Below, in pieces: positions 8,822-17,838 of a stretch of 64,000 nucleotides of DNA. The position numbers were made by a program, and so were the translations under genes. Under the pieces are notes generated by a model. The model was not told the origin of the DNA. It was given only the letters and a program-made list of their open reading frames with translations, and did not search any database. Origin of the DNA: JAIYCX01 sp964353175 (lineage in GTDB: Bacteria > Bdellovibrionota_C > UBA2361 > SZUA-149 > DAOLCO01); NCBI GenBank assembly GCA_964353175.1, contig CAYGUX010000013.1:9507-73506 (forward strand). Direction: 5' to 3'. How positions within the stretch are numbered: the stretch's first letter is position 1; each line of letters starts with the position of its first letter.

Positions 8822-9382
8822 ATGGATCAAGAACTTGAAAGGACAGCAGTATTAGAAGGAGTTAAAAATGACTCTATAAAAGAACTTGCTAGTATTCAAA
8901 CACTTAAAAGTGGCATTGAATCTGGCGCGGCCTTCCCGAAACTAAGCGAACCTATCGCGGTTGTTAAGTTTGAAATGCTTGAAGCAGAGCTTCTTAATCA
9001 AAGGATTCTACCTAAAACTCACGAAACTTTATCCCAAAAAATCAGGCACGAAGTAAATCTACTATCTTGGCACGCCAAACGACTGGGAGTAGATATTCAA
9101 AGTATTAACTTCCTTGTAGATGTACCTAGACTAATTCTTAAATTGAGTTCGCAGGATATGTCTCCTAGCACATCTTCTCTAGCATACTTAGAATTATTTT
9201 CAGACTATATTCAGGGAAAATTTGATAGCACCTCAAATAAGTATGAAGAAGGGCTAAACCTGGTACTAAATGCAATTTTAAACTCTAAACAAGATAAAGT
9301 ATTAGATCAAAATACCTGCATTTTACCTATCTCTAAAACTGATTTTTTTAAGCAGCTAAACTTAAATATTAAGCAAGTCTAA
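8822..9382 (+). CDS. Hypothetical protein, mostly helical
   Basis: 186 aa, not recognised. No signal peptide or membrane segment. Composition and periodicity suggest an all-helical cytoplasmic protein: a KIRHEVNLLSWHAKRLGV helix near 90-110 and a conserved-looking WHAKRLG block. It is divergent from the HIT gene, with about 120 bases between them. The frame is long, uninterrupted and has codon use like its neighbours, so I accept it as a gene. Confidence 0.6.
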   Translation: MDQELERTAVLEGVKNDSIKELASIQTLKSGIESGAAFPKLSEPIAVVKFEMLEAELLNQRILPKTHETLSQKIRHEVNLLSWHAKRLGVDIQSINFLVDVPRLILKLSSQDMSPSTSSLAYLELFSDYIQGKFDSTSNKYEEGLNLVLNAILNSKQDKVLDQNTCILPISKTDFFKQLNLNIKQV

Positions 9383-9411
9383 GAAAACTACCTTTTGGAA
9401 GCTGACCCTAT

Positions 9412-9588
9412 TTAGCGCCTAATAACTTTTAGCCTTTTACCAATCACACTTTGCCTCTCTGCAACAATCATAAGCCATGACGCTGCAAAAGCATAATATG
9501 GAACTTGCGTTAAGGGGGAATTCACAAACCTAGCCTGTATGGCAAAAGTAAGAAGAAACAAAAATAGAAATCCTAAGCGTAATAACAT
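9412..9588 (-). CDS. Small membrane protein (58 aa)
   Basis: A short frame from ATG at 9588 to TAA at 9412. AAGGG lies just 5' of the ATG (CAAGGGTATG). The product starts with a strongly hydrophobic segment (residues 2-18, Leu/Phe-rich), has a short polar turn, a second hydrophobic helix (about 30-46) and a basic end (GKRLKVIRR). That is a plausible two-helix inner-membrane mini-protein, positive side in. It converges with the 186-aa gene. No family recognised; the close RBS spacing keeps confidence modest. Confidence 0.4.
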   Translation of the reverse strand: MLLRLGFLFLFLLTFAIQARFVNSPLTQVPYYAFAASWLMIVAERQSVIGKRLKVIRR

Positions 9589-9638
9589 ACCCTTGATATC
9601 GAGTAATGTTATGGGAAACTTTACACTCCGGCTCTTAA

Positions 9639-9665
9639 AGCCCTAAGATTTTCAACCTTAGGGCT
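9639..9665 (-). terminator. Hairpin, probable terminator of the 277-aa gene
   Basis: Perfect 9-bp stem AGCCCTAAG/CTTAGGGCT with a 9-base loop, 44 bases past the stop of the minus-strand gene ending at 9709. The following bases are only moderately U-rich, so it may be a weak or Rho-assisted terminator. Confidence 0.5.
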
Positions 9666-9708
9666 CAGTCTATTCTCGAACAAACAAATAGAAACGCAAT
9701 AAGTGTAA

Positions 9709-10542
9709 TTAGTTACACTTAACGACTACATTTAGATTCCCAGTATTACTTGTACTGAAGGATCCAATAAAAGAGGTAGACCCTCCATCCTCAACTACTA
9801 GTTCACCAGTCCCAGTGAAACTAGAATTAGAACTTATAAGTGTAAAATCTCCCGCCTCAGAGATACTAAAGCTATACTTTTCACTATCCTTGCATAGCTC
9901 ATCTATTTCGCAGGTAGAAAAAATAAATGCATTTAAACTCTGAACTCCTCCACCGGAGTTCGCTCCATCTACCGCAGTGGCAGAAGCTTCTAGAGAAGGT
10001 AAGCCCGTACTATCTCCAGTAGCTTCGCTACCTTCCGTTAAAATAGTAGCGTCACAGCTTAAAGATGATCCAGACAATACAGTGTGAACTTCAGATATAG
10101 TAGATGCACCACCACGGTCTCTCACAATTAATCTAAACTCTGCTGGCAAATAATCCTCGAACGCAAGAACAGATTCAACATCCACAGAATCTTCAACCTT
10201 AGTTTCGCTTATACTCTTCAATAAACCCTCATTGACTTCAACGGAAGCAGGGAAACCCAAAAAGTCTTTAACTTTTCTGCTAATGTTCTGTCCCTTGGGC
10301 TTAATCCATAATTCTGAACGTAAATCTTCCTTAGGACTATTATTGTCCGTACAATCCCACTTAACGAAAAATGCTTCCGAAGCGATTGAAGGAATATCAA
10401 AGGTACACTCAGGTGGCACTAGATCACCATCACCAACGAATTGCTCCTTATCTCCGCCAAAAGTAGAGACCTCCGCAAATGTCTGTGTTGAAAAAGCTAA
10501 AGCACCTATAAAAAGCGCGGACTTACTTAAAAAATTAGCCAT
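9709..10542 (-). CDS. Secreted protein of unknown function
   Basis: 277 aa. A Sec signal peptide is clear (hydrophobic core to about residue 19, cleavage near TFA-EVST at 23). The mature part is acidic and Ser/Thr/Gly-rich, with strand-rich low-complexity stretches and six Cys residues that could form disulfides in the periplasm or outside. The C-terminal strand block (GELVVEDGGSTSFIG to NLNVVVKCN) suggests a beta-sandwich. No family recognised. No obvious Shine-Dalgarno precedes the ATG at 10542. Confidence 0.6.
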   Translation of the reverse strand: MANFLSKSALFIGALAFSTQTFAEVSTFGGDKEQFVGDGDLVPPECTFDIPSIASEAFFVKWDCTDNNSPKEDLRSELWIKPKGQNISRKVKDFLGFPASVEVNEGLLKSISETKVEDSVDVESVLAFEDYLPAEFRLIVRDRGGASTISEVHTVLSGSSLSCDATILTEGSEATGDSTGLPSLEASATAVDGANSGGGVQSLNAFIFSTCEIDELCKDSEKYSFSISEAGDFTLISSNSSFTGTGELVVEDGGSTSFIGSFSTSNTGNLNVVVKCN

Positions 10543-10637
10543 GATATCGATACTTTATAAAATCTGATTTATTAAACTACATACCTTACAATAAATGTAA
10601 GATCTCATATCTTTAGATTTGCTACCACTAAAAAAGT

Positions 10638-10665
10638 TTCGTATTATCTCGACAATTAATACGAA
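10638..10665. promoter_or_regulatory. Inverted repeat, candidate operator of the sodA operon
   Basis: Perfect 9-bp arms TTCGTATTA and TAATACGAA separated by 10 bases, ending 17 bases before the ATG at 10682. Position and two-turn arm spacing suit binding of a dimeric regulator or a 5'-UTR hairpin. A second, smaller dyad (CTTACA/TGTAAG) lies about 50 bases further upstream. No regulator gene is adjacent. Confidence 0.4.
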
Positions 10666-10681
10666 TTAAGTAGAAAATTAG

Positions 10682-11176
10682 ATGCGACAAAAAATTTGGG
10701 TATATCCCCTAGCAACGAACTTAAGTGAACCTATAGCCGATAAAATCAGTCGGGAGATCTCTGGCTTTTTGGCTATGTGGGATACACATGGAGTACCTGT
10801 TGATGGTGGACTAAAGATCTTGGGTAATAAGATCATAATGATTTCACTAAACAGTGAGGAGGTGATACCCTCGGGGTGCGCTAAGGATAAACTTGATAAT
10901 TCGATTCGGCAAATTTGTTTAAATAACGGGATCACCGTACTAGATGAGTCAAATCTTATAATAAAGAAAAGTGACCTTAGTTTTGAAGTATTAAACAGGC
11001 TTGAATTAAAGGCACTCTTGAATTCAGGAGATCTCGGGTTGGAGACCCTACTTCTAGATTACTCGTGCTTAGGAAATGAAGAGACAGATTTAAACAATGT
11101 ATTTCGCCCGATAAAAGATACTTGGGCATTTAAGCTTAAAAACAAACCAATAGAGGAAAAACAAAATGGCATTTGA
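10682..11176 (+). CDS. Conserved hypothetical protein upstream of sodA
   Basis: 164 aa. The pattern W.Y......F...W..HG.PVDGG near 5-45 and SGCAKDKLDNSIRQ near 62-75 resembles a small cytoplasmic family often mislabelled ABC transporter ATPase in Bacteroidota genomes; no Walker motifs are present. The gene overlaps the sodA start by 11 bases, so the two are translationally coupled. That coupling suggests a role linked to superoxide defence or to Mn/Fe handling, but this is inference only. Confidence 0.65.
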   Translation: MRQKIWVYPLATNLSEPIADKISREISGFLAMWDTHGVPVDGGLKILGNKIIMISLNSEEVIPSGCAKDKLDNSIRQICLNNGITVLDESNLIIKKSDLSFEVLNRLELKALLNSGDLGLETLLLDYSCLGNEETDLNNVFRPIKDTWAFKLKNKPIEEKQNGI

Positions 11177-11768
11177 ATTACCAAAACTACCTTACGATTA
11201 CAAAGCACTTGAACCACATATTGATGCTAAGACTATGGAGATTCACCATACTAAGCATCATCAAGCATATATAAATAAAGCTAATGAGACTTTAGCCGGG
11301 ACTCCTTTTGAGGATAAATCAGCTGAAGAGATCCTAAGAGGATTTAGCGATCTTCCAGACAATATAAAAGGTGTCGTTCAGAATCATGTAGGCGGACATG
11401 CGAATCACAGTCTTTTCTGGGAGGTCATGAGCCCAACTAAATCAATCCCTTCTAAAGATTTAGCATCAGCCATAGACACTGACTTAGGTGGAATGGATTC
11501 ACTAAAAGAAAAGTTTTCTGCGCTTGCGATGGGCCGATTTGGAAGTGGCTGGGCATGGGTGAACGTAAACAATGGCAAGCTTGAATTAGAGAATACCCCT
11601 AATCAAGACTCACCGTTAATGGCTGGCAAAACTCCGATACTTGGGCTTGATGTATGGGAACACGCCTACTACCTAAACTATCAAAACAAAAGAGCGGACT
11701 ATGTAAGTGCGTTCTTCAATATCGTGAATTGGGAAAAAGTTAGTGAGTTATACTCTAAGGCTAAATAG
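11166..11768 (+). CDS. sodA: Superoxide dismutase, Mn/Fe family (Mn-like)
   Basis: 200 aa, full family length and no signal peptide, so cytoplasmic. Metal ligands are all present: His27 (EIHHTKHH), His81 (GGHANHSLFW), Asp162 and His166 (LDVWEHAYY). Gln147 in NTPNQDSP is in the position typical of Mn enzymes, where Fe enzymes carry the Gln at another site. It dismutates superoxide to peroxide and oxygen. It is the second gene of a two-gene operon and is followed by a hairpin terminator. Confidence 0.95.
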   Translation: MAFELPKLPYDYKALEPHIDAKTMEIHHTKHHQAYINKANETLAGTPFEDKSAEEILRGFSDLPDNIKGVVQNHVGGHANHSLFWEVMSPTKSIPSKDLASAIDTDLGGMDSLKEKFSALAMGRFGSGWAWVNVNNGKLELENTPNQDSPLMAGKTPILGLDVWEHAYYLNYQNKRADYVSAFFNIVNWEKVSELYSKAK

Positions 11769-11783
11769 TTCACTACTAAGTTA

Positions 11784-11817
11784 GAATGCCCCTCTTTTTA
11801 AGATGAGAGAGGCATTC
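11784..11817 (+). terminator. Terminator hairpin after sodA
   Basis: Stem GAATGCC/GGCATTC extended by CTC/GAG across one mismatch, then TTCTTCT. It starts 16 bases after the sodA stop. An ATG at 11803, the longest possible start of the next gene, lies inside this hairpin, which argues against that start. Confidence 0.6.
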
Positions 11818-11862
11818 TTCTGCCCCCTGAGAGGATACGACATCACGACTAACCCCGACTCT

Positions 11863-13599
11863 ATGGCCATAGACACTTCGCCCCCCTTTTATCTTTTTGA
11901 AGATAATCAGAGCACCAATAAAAAAAAATCATTTTGCTTTAGTGCACCTGAGCATGAAATAATCGCGGAAGATTACTCTCAACTAGATGAAAGCTTTTTA
12001 AAGCTTGAAGAGTTAAATCAAAAAGGTTATTTCTTAGCGGGTCATGTCGCCTATGAAGCAGGCATGCATTTTCTTGGAATACCCCCAATCCACCCTACCA
12101 AGATACCACTACTACACTTCCACGCATTTTCTAAAAAATCCTTAATAGAAATGCCAATAAAATCTTTAGACAAACTCTATCTTCATCAATTTAAAAGGGA
12201 TCTTAATTTCCCCGACTACCTAAATGCATTTCAGAAAGTCCAATCTCATCTTCACCGTGGAGATACCTATCAGGTGAATCTAAGCCTTCGTGAATACTTC
12301 AAAGGCCCGTCAGACTCCTTTGCTCTATATCAAGCTTTACGAGAGATACAAAAAGTACGTTATGCGGCCTATGTATCCTTAGATCAGTTTGACCTTCTCT
12401 CCTTCTCTCCTGAACTATTTCTACAAAAAGAACATGCCAATTTAACTTCCCTACCGATGAAAGGAACAAGTCAGAGAAGTGGCTCTCATAATACTCTAGA
12501 TCTAACCAAAGACTATAAAAGCATTTCAGAAAACACAATGATAGTAGATCTCATAAGAAATGACATGAGCCTTATCGCCGAGAGAGGAAGCGTAAGAGCC
12601 AACAAAATGTGTTATACAGAACAATACGAGACACTAACACAAATGGTATCGGAAGTTAGTTGTACCATCCCTAAAGACATGCCATTTTCTAATATTTTCA
12701 AAGCGCTCTTCCCCTGTGGTTCTATCACTGGTGCTCCTAAAAAAAGTACCACTGAAATCATTTCTAAACTGGAAGCTACCTCAAGAGGTATTTACACAGG
12801 ATCGATTGGATACATTGAACCCAATAGAGATTTCCTTTTTAATGTAGCAATCAGAACAATTATCGGCGACAAAAAAGGCAACTATACTATCGGGCTAGGA
12901 AGTGGAGTTTTATCCGAGTCCGATGCCCAGGAGGAACACAATGAAATATGGCTCAAATCGAAATTTATAAAAACTACGAATTCTCATTTCACCTTATTTG
13001 AAACTCTAAGACTAGAGAATCATACGCTTGTGAATCTGAACCTCCACCTAGACAGACTAAGTAAAAGTGCTGACTACTTTGGTTTCTTTTTTGATCTGGG
13101 CAAAGTACTAGAAAAAGTACAGCCATTAACATCGGAAGAAGGCTACAAACGCTGTAAAATCATCCTGTCTTATGACGGATCAATAAGAATGGAAATCGAA
13201 AACCTTCCTGAGCTTACCGATAGCCCTACCGTATCAATTAACTCTAATCTACTTAATTCAAGCGATATTTTTCTAAGGCACAAGACCTCTAAACGAGAAC
13301 TCTATACCCAAGAGCACTTAATAGCCTCCAAGGATGGACTTTATGACACTTTATTCTTTAATGAGAAAAAAGAACTTTGTGAAGCTAGTAGGCATAATAT
13401 ATTTCTTAAACTAAATGGCGACTGGATTACACCCTCCATAGATTCCGGGATACTGCCTGGCATTCAAAGAAGTCTAACCATAAAACGACTTGATGCAGTG
13501 GAAAGGGTCATATATGAACCAGACCTTCTAGCATCAGAGAAAATCCTACTAACGAACTCCTTAAGGGGCGAGACTTTTGTTAGCATGAGATTCAGCTAA
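11863..13599 (+). CDS. pabBC: PabB-PabC fusion: aminodeoxychorismate synthase component I / aminodeoxychorismate lyase
   Basis: About 578 aa from the ATG at 11863 (the frame is open to 11803). N-terminal about 375 residues are a chorismate-utilising enzyme: FLAGHVAYEAG, the KGTSQRSG region, VDLIRNDMS, and PCGSITGAPKKST. The C-terminal about 200 residues are a class IV PLP lyase (FTLFETLRLENHTL, HLDRLSKSADYFGF, then PSIDSGILPGIQR). Together they make 4-aminobenzoate from chorismate and glutamine-derived ammonia for folate. The glutaminase partner PabA is not in the window. Such fusions are common in bacteria. The start is chosen because PPFYLFED is where the family usually begins and because 11803 is within a terminator. 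Confidence 0.9.
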   Translation: MAIDTSPPFYLFEDNQSTNKKKSFCFSAPEHEIIAEDYSQLDESFLKLEELNQKGYFLAGHVAYEAGMHFLGIPPIHPTKIPLLHFHAFSKKSLIEMPIKSLDKLYLHQFKRDLNFPDYLNAFQKVQSHLHRGDTYQVNLSLREYFKGPSDSFALYQALREIQKVRYAAYVSLDQFDLLSFSPELFLQKEHANLTSLPMKGTSQRSGSHNTLDLTKDYKSISENTMIVDLIRNDMSLIAERGSVRANKMCYTEQYETLTQMVSEVSCTIPKDMPFSNIFKALFPCGSITGAPKKSTTEIISKLEATSRGIYTGSIGYIEPNRDFLFNVAIRTIIGDKKGNYTIGLGSGVLSESDAQEEHNEIWLKSKFIKTTNSHFTLFETLRLENHTLVNLNLHLDRLSKSADYFGFFFDLGKVLEKVQPLTSEEGYKRCKIILSYDGSIRMEIENLPELTDSPTVSINSNLLNSSDIFLRHKTSKRELYTQEHLIASKDGLYDTLFFNEKKELCEASRHNIFLKLNGDWITPSIDSGILPGIQRSLTIKRLDAVERVIYEPDLLASEKILLTNSLRGETFVSMRFS

Positions 13600-13715
13600 G
13601 CACCTTAAATCACCTAGCTTTATAAAGAACTACTCTAATAAAATATTTACAATAAAGTCCTTTTGAACTTCTGACGAAATACATAAACATACTAAATTCA
13701 ACTAATAAGAATTAA

Positions 13716-14202
13716 ATGTTTAGTGCCATAACTCTTCTATTCATAACAATTATCAGTCTTGCGCTCAATAAATTCAGAGGCAGAAGAATCTTACTTGAGC
13801 GAAGAGCTGAAGTAAGATTTCAGGAATTTTACCGACTAGAAAAACAGATACATGCGATTACTGACTTAGCTAGTAGCTACACCAATACTTTGGGGCAAGA
13901 TGGGGCAAGATGGGGCAAATAAAATTAATGCCCTTCAAAAAATATTAAAACAACAGGAAGAAATCCTTTCTGCGATTGATTTAAGCTTAACCAAAGGTAA
14001 GCTAGATGAGGTAGAAGAAACTCTCTCTCAATTCACTCTAGATAGAACTGCCTTAGAAAGTAAATCTCTACTATCAAAGATGTCCAATGATATTCTTGCA
14101 GCCTCAAAAAAGGCTACTGATATAGGAATTCCTAAAATCAAGAAGAGACAATCTACCGTTATGACATTAAGGCAGGTTGGATTAGATAAAGAACATACAT
14201 AA
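13716..14202 (+). pseudogene. Small membrane-anchored coiled-coil protein interrupted by a 10-bp repeat frameshift
   Basis: Two overlapping frames belong to one gene. The first (ATG 13716) gives a membrane anchor (residues 2-17) followed by a basic helix and stops at 13922. The second frame continues with a helical, Gln/Lys/Glu-rich segment to 14202. The switch falls exactly in a 10-bp tandem repeat (13891-13918). Removing one repeat unit restores a single 159-residue reading frame through TLGQDGANKINALQ. The layout (one N-terminal helix, then long helices) is vaguely LemA-like, but I do not claim that family. It may be a decayed gene or a phase-variable one. Confidence 0.7.
13891..13918 (+). 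repeat. 10-bp tandem repeat (2.8 units) causing a frameshift
   Basis: Unit TGGGGCAAGA present twice in full, then TGGGGCAA. Since 10 is not a multiple of 3, gain or loss of one unit by slipped-strand mispairing shifts the frame of the surrounding gene by one base. Confidence 0.9.
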
Positions 14203-14315
14203 TTTATTTGTTTAGATCTCCATTAAGGGAATGAATATAAATATCACCCTTGCGATTGCATTGCCCCCCTGCTAGTAATAAGTTCTAGTCAAACCATTCC
14301 TCGCTGAGATACATA

Positions 14316-15026
14316 ATGAAAATTACTTATTTGGGACATTCAAGCATCCTACTTACTACTTCAGATAATCAAAATATTCTGATAGACCCCTTTATCTCAA
14401 CTGGCCCAACCTCACCTATACAATTTAAAGATCTTCCTTCTATAGATCTACTCGTCCTAACTCATGGTCACGCTGACCATACTTCAGATATATTTAACAT
14501 CTTAGAAAGAGACAATTCAAAACTAATCGCTACCTACGAACTAGGCTGCCTAATATCTACTCTTGCAAAAAGCCCAGTAAAATATGATCCCATGAACAAA
14601 GGTGGGACAATTGAGCTTAAAGAATTGAATCTAAAGATTTCACTTACCCACGCTCATCACTCCAACTCCTATACTACCGAAGATGGAATATCTCACTATG
14701 CTGGGGAAGCTTGCGGAGTAATTCTCAACTTTAACAATGGTCCATGTATTTATCATGCTGGAGATACTTGCTACTTTGAGGAGATGAAACTTATTAGAGA
14801 ATTTTATGCTCCAAGCTTGGCCTTTCTTCCTATAGGAGATAGATTTACCATGGGACCAAAAGAAGCTGGGATTTCAGCACAGGCATTAGGAGTTAAAACA
14901 GCAATACCTATTCATTGGGGCACATTTCCTCTTCTTACCGGTACTCCAAGTGAATTTAAGGAAGAATGTATTACAAGAGATGTTGAAGCGATTACATTAG
15001 AGCCAGGTGTTACATTGGATCTCTAA
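14316..15026 (+). CDS. Metal-dependent hydrolase, UPF0173 / beta-lactamase superfamily
   Basis: 236 aa. Starts with MKITYLGHSSILLT and carries the metallo-beta-lactamase motif HGHADH (near residue 50), a downstream His in YHAGDTC and a final HWGTFPLLTGTP segment, all typical of UPF0173 proteins. These are cytoplasmic zinc-type hydrolases of unknown natural substrate. The gene stands alone; it converges with ispF. Confidence 0.92.
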   Translation: MKITYLGHSSILLTTSDNQNILIDPFISTGPTSPIQFKDLPSIDLLVLTHGHADHTSDIFNILERDNSKLIATYELGCLISTLAKSPVKYDPMNKGGTIELKELNLKISLTHAHHSNSYTTEDGISHYAGEACGVILNFNNGPCIYHAGDTCYFEEMKLIREFYAPSLAFLPIGDRFTMGPKEAGISAQALGVKTAIPIHWGTFPLLTGTPSEFKEECITRDVEAITLEPGVTLDL

Positions 15027-15101
15027 TATATAGCATACTGAATCTTGAAAAAATTTTTAGTGGTATTGTGGTATTGAAGTGTTAGGTCAAACACCTTTAA
15101 T

Positions 15102-15581
15102 CTAATCTCGAACCAAGATAACTACAGCCTGAGCTAAAACTCCTTCTTCCCTACCAATAAAACCCATTTTCTCGCCTGTCGTAGCTTTTATACTTACTTG
15201 ATCTAAGTCCGCCTTTAGAAGTCCGGCCAAGCTCTCCCTCATCGAATCTATGTGAGGCCTTAATTTAGGTTTCTCAAGTAGAAGTGTTAAATCACAGTTC
15301 GAAAGTCTCCAACCTTTCTCCGTAACTTTTAACCATACCTGCTTAAATAGTTCAACACTATTGGCCCCCTTATATTGAGGATCGGTATCTGGAAACCAAG
15401 AACCGATATCGCCCCAAGCCAAGGCTCCGAGTATCGCATCAATTAAGGCGTGAATTGCGACATCTGCGTCGGAATGACCTGCTAAACCGCGATAATGATC
15501 AAGCTTGACCCCACAAAGAATTAAAGGCCTATTTTCAATGAAAGCATGTATATCGATGCCTGAACCTATTCTAAGATCCAT
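15102..15581 (-). CDS. ispF: 2-C-methyl-D-erythritol 2,4-cyclodiphosphate synthase
   Basis: 159 aa, family length. Zinc ligands Asp10 and His12 in GSGIDIHAF and the GHSDADVAIHAL.DAILGA..WGDIG..FPDTDPQYKG region are canonical. The C-terminal block reads KATTGEKMGFIGREEG, where TEKLGFTGR is more usual. It catalyses the fifth step of the MEP isoprenoid pathway. AAGGGG lies 8 bases before the ATG. It follows the lytic transglycosylase gene by 18 bases and is probably co-transcribed; IspD is not adjacent. Confidence 0.96.
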   Translation of the reverse strand: MDLRIGSGIDIHAFIENRPLILCGVKLDHYRGLAGHSDADVAIHALIDAILGALAWGDIGSWFPDTDPQYKGANSVELFKQVWLKVTEKGWRLSNCDLTLLLEKPKLRPHIDSMRESLAGLLKADLDQVSIKATTGEKMGFIGREEGVLAQAVVILVRD

Positions 15582-15599
15582 TAGAATGCCCCTTAAGCC

Positions 15600-16445
15600 T
15601 TAATTAACAAGTGGCTTATCTCCATAGACATCTTCATTAGAGGAGTTGATCTCATAAAGATCTGGATTATTAGTGATCATTGTAATCGCGATAAATTTAG
15701 AGACATGATTAATCGTCTCTCTAGGGAGTAGTTTCTTAGCCGCTAACTTATAGAAGTCTCTTTCTCCACCTGCTCTCTGAATCGCATTAGCTACTCTATT
15801 CGGCCCAGCATTATATGCTGCTAACGCTAAAAGCCAATCGTCAAATCGATTATTTAATTCAGTTAGATATTTGGCTGCCGCAATAGTTGACCTAAGAACA
15901 TCCTTTCTCTCATCATTCCAATAGGAGCAATCTAGCCCTAAGTTCTCTGCAGTAGGTCTCATAAACTGCCAAACTCCCACTGCCCCATCTTCACTCACAG
16001 CCTCAGTATCAAACTTACTTTCGACAAAAGCAACATTTGATAGTTCTAATGGTAAATTATAATAATCCAATACCTTCTCAACTAATGGACGATATTCATC
16101 AAAGCGCGCTAGAGGTAACTCGAGGTCTCTCTTCCTCTTACCCGTATAAAGACTAACAAACTTCCGTACATGGGCATTGTCCCTCAATACGATGCTTGGA
16201 GCAGATGAATCCACATCCTCGGTATTTTCAATGTTTCCTATTGAATTAGCAGAACCATTTAATCTTGCTCTACTCGCTAAACCGCCCGATACCTTAGAGT
16301 TGGATTTTGCGATGGACGCTCGGACGTGGGGTTTTGATTTATGATTCAATACCGCATTAATTTCGGGGTCCCAAGTACGCGATGAACAAGACAAAAGTCC
16401 TGTAACAATAAAAAACAAACGTATATATTTAAAGTATAAATTCAT
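15600..16445 (-). CDS. Lytic murein transglycosylase lipoprotein (SLT domain, MltD-like)
   Basis: 281 aa. Lipoprotein signal with lipobox GLLSC (Cys20), an about 70-residue low-complexity linker, then a family 1 SLT domain: LELSNVAFVESKFD with catalytic Glu142, SEDGAVGVWQFMRPTAENLGL, and LALAAYNAGPNRV. It cleaves peptidoglycan glycan strands with anhydromuramic ring formation, in the periplasm, attached to a membrane. LysM repeats of full MltD are absent, so this is a short version. Upstream gene of the ispF pair. Confidence 0.93.
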   Translation of the reverse strand: MNLYFKYIRLFFIVTGLLSCSSRTWDPEINAVLNHKSKPHVRASIAKSNSKVSGGLASRARLNGSANSIGNIENTEDVDSSAPSIVLRDNAHVRKFVSLYTGKRKRDLELPLARFDEYRPLVEKVLDYYNLPLELSNVAFVESKFDTEAVSEDGAVGVWQFMRPTAENLGLDCSYWNDERKDVLRSTIAAAKYLTELNNRFDDWLLALAAYNAGPNRVANAIQRAGGERDFYKLAAKKLLPRETINHVSKFIAITMITNNPDLYEINSSNEDVYGDKPLVN

Positions 16446-16788
16446 AGTGAAATTTTATTTGAAATTTTGCTTCTCAAGTAGAAGCACTGAACAAAAACTA
16501 ATTTATTTTTTAATAATCACAAATTGAAATCCTACCAGCTCTCAATTCACTCAATCATTAAAAATTCCTTAGTGTGTCCTCCATTCGATTTGGTTGAATA
16601 ATCAAAAACTGAAAGGGGAAATTAATATCTTCTTCTCAGTATTCGTTATGACAACTTAAAAAAATTTAGTAGCAAATACTAAAAATGTTTTTAAGCGAGT
16701 AGCAAAGTTTCCCTATTGCCAGCTCTTCGGAGCCTGATATACTCTTCTTTGTTAGATGCAGTCAAGCAGGTTAAATCCAACAATTATT
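16446..16788. other. Intergenic between divergent genes
   Basis: 343 AT-rich bases between the transglycosylase (minus) and the YkuD-like lipoprotein (plus). It must hold both promoters. I see no RNA gene, repeat or strong dyad. Confidence 0.4.
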
Positions 16789-17580
16789 ATGAAAAAATTA
16801 AATACTAGATACCTTCTAAGCACTATAATACCCATGATTTTCATGGCTTGCTCTTCCAATATCACAGAGCCAATTCAAGCAAATTTGAATTTATTCTCAA
16901 ATAATCAGTACCTTAAAAGTGGCACTACAATAATCGGCTTTAATGTCGCGGAAGTAAGAAACACCCACGATACCCGAGCAAATCACTCAAACAAACCCTC
17001 CTTGTATGCACTGAATTTTTCTTCAGATATCGACGTTGTTGCACCTTTATTGTGTGAGAATCTAGATGATTTATCGACACTTTTTGATGCTTCGCCACTT
17101 GTAAAAAAGAATACGCATACTAAAAACAAGAGCGATCAACAGTTTGCCCCATTAGTAGGATTTTTCCCTTTAAGCATACAATTTAAACCTGCAGACAATG
17201 AAGTTTGGTTACAAATTGTTCGTGAAAAAAATCAACTAGAAGTTTATAAAGGCAAAGAAATCATTAAAGTCATTCCAGTAGAGGGTGAAATCAAGTTAGC
17301 TTCGGGAGAATATCCTCTGCAACATAAACAAAGAAATCCTCTTTGGTATGCGCCTGATGAATATTTTTCTAAACGCGAATTAAGAATTCCACCCAGAGGT
17401 GATCACTTCAGATATAGAAGAGGCGCACTAGGAAATTACGCTTTATACCCCACGATGGACTTCGTAATTCACAGTGGACCATTTTGGTCTGAAGAAGTTG
17501 GTGGTTTAAAAGTTTCAGAATCAGATCTTGCCTCCATCTTCGTAATGCTAAACGTAGGTACTCCCATTCTAGTCAAATAG
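16789..17580 (+). CDS. Lipoprotein with degenerate L,D-transpeptidase (YkuD-like) domain
   Basis: 263 aa from the ATG at 16789, which places the lipobox MACSS (Cys21) correctly; an upstream ATG at 16756 would push the signal inwards. The C-terminal half follows the YkuD outline: EVWLQIVREKNQLEVYKG, a SGEYPL strand, LWYAPDEYF, the PPRGDHFRYRRGALGNYAL segment, then FVIHSGPFW and a final VGTPILVK strand. The catalytic SHGCxR motif is replaced by GGLKVSESD, and there is no Cys in that half. It therefore cannot be a classical L,D-transpeptidase; a binding or scaffold role at the wall is possible. The family call rests on the motif order. Confidence 0.65.
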   Translation: MKKLNTRYLLSTIIPMIFMACSSNITEPIQANLNLFSNNQYLKSGTTIIGFNVAEVRNTHDTRANHSNKPSLYALNFSSDIDVVAPLLCENLDDLSTLFDASPLVKKNTHTKNKSDQQFAPLVGFFPLSIQFKPADNEVWLQIVREKNQLEVYKGKEIIKVIPVEGEIKLASGEYPLQHKQRNPLWYAPDEYFSKRELRIPPRGDHFRYRRGALGNYALYPTMDFVIHSGPFWSEEVGGLKVSESDLASIFVMLNVGTPILVK

Positions 17581-17838
17581 CTGAAACTAGAAGCAAAAGT
17601 AACGCATTTCGGGCTAACCCAGCCTAATAAGTCCTATTTAGGTCTTTACCTCTGCTCAATATAGTTATAGGGTCATTTTGTGTCCTAATTCTAAATACGA
17701 GACCTTTCAATTTAAGCCGTATTTTGATAGGCATACACCAAGATTTGCGAATTCCGCACTAAGTTTAGCGCCGAATGAGACAAAAAGCTGGCCTAGGGTA
17801 ATAACCCTAATGTTATAATCAAAGAAAGATATTTTTAT

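Noticed and set aside
11803..11862. Upstream start of the PabB-PabC gene at 11803
   Set aside because: That ATG lies in the terminator hairpin of sodA and the added residues do not resemble the family.
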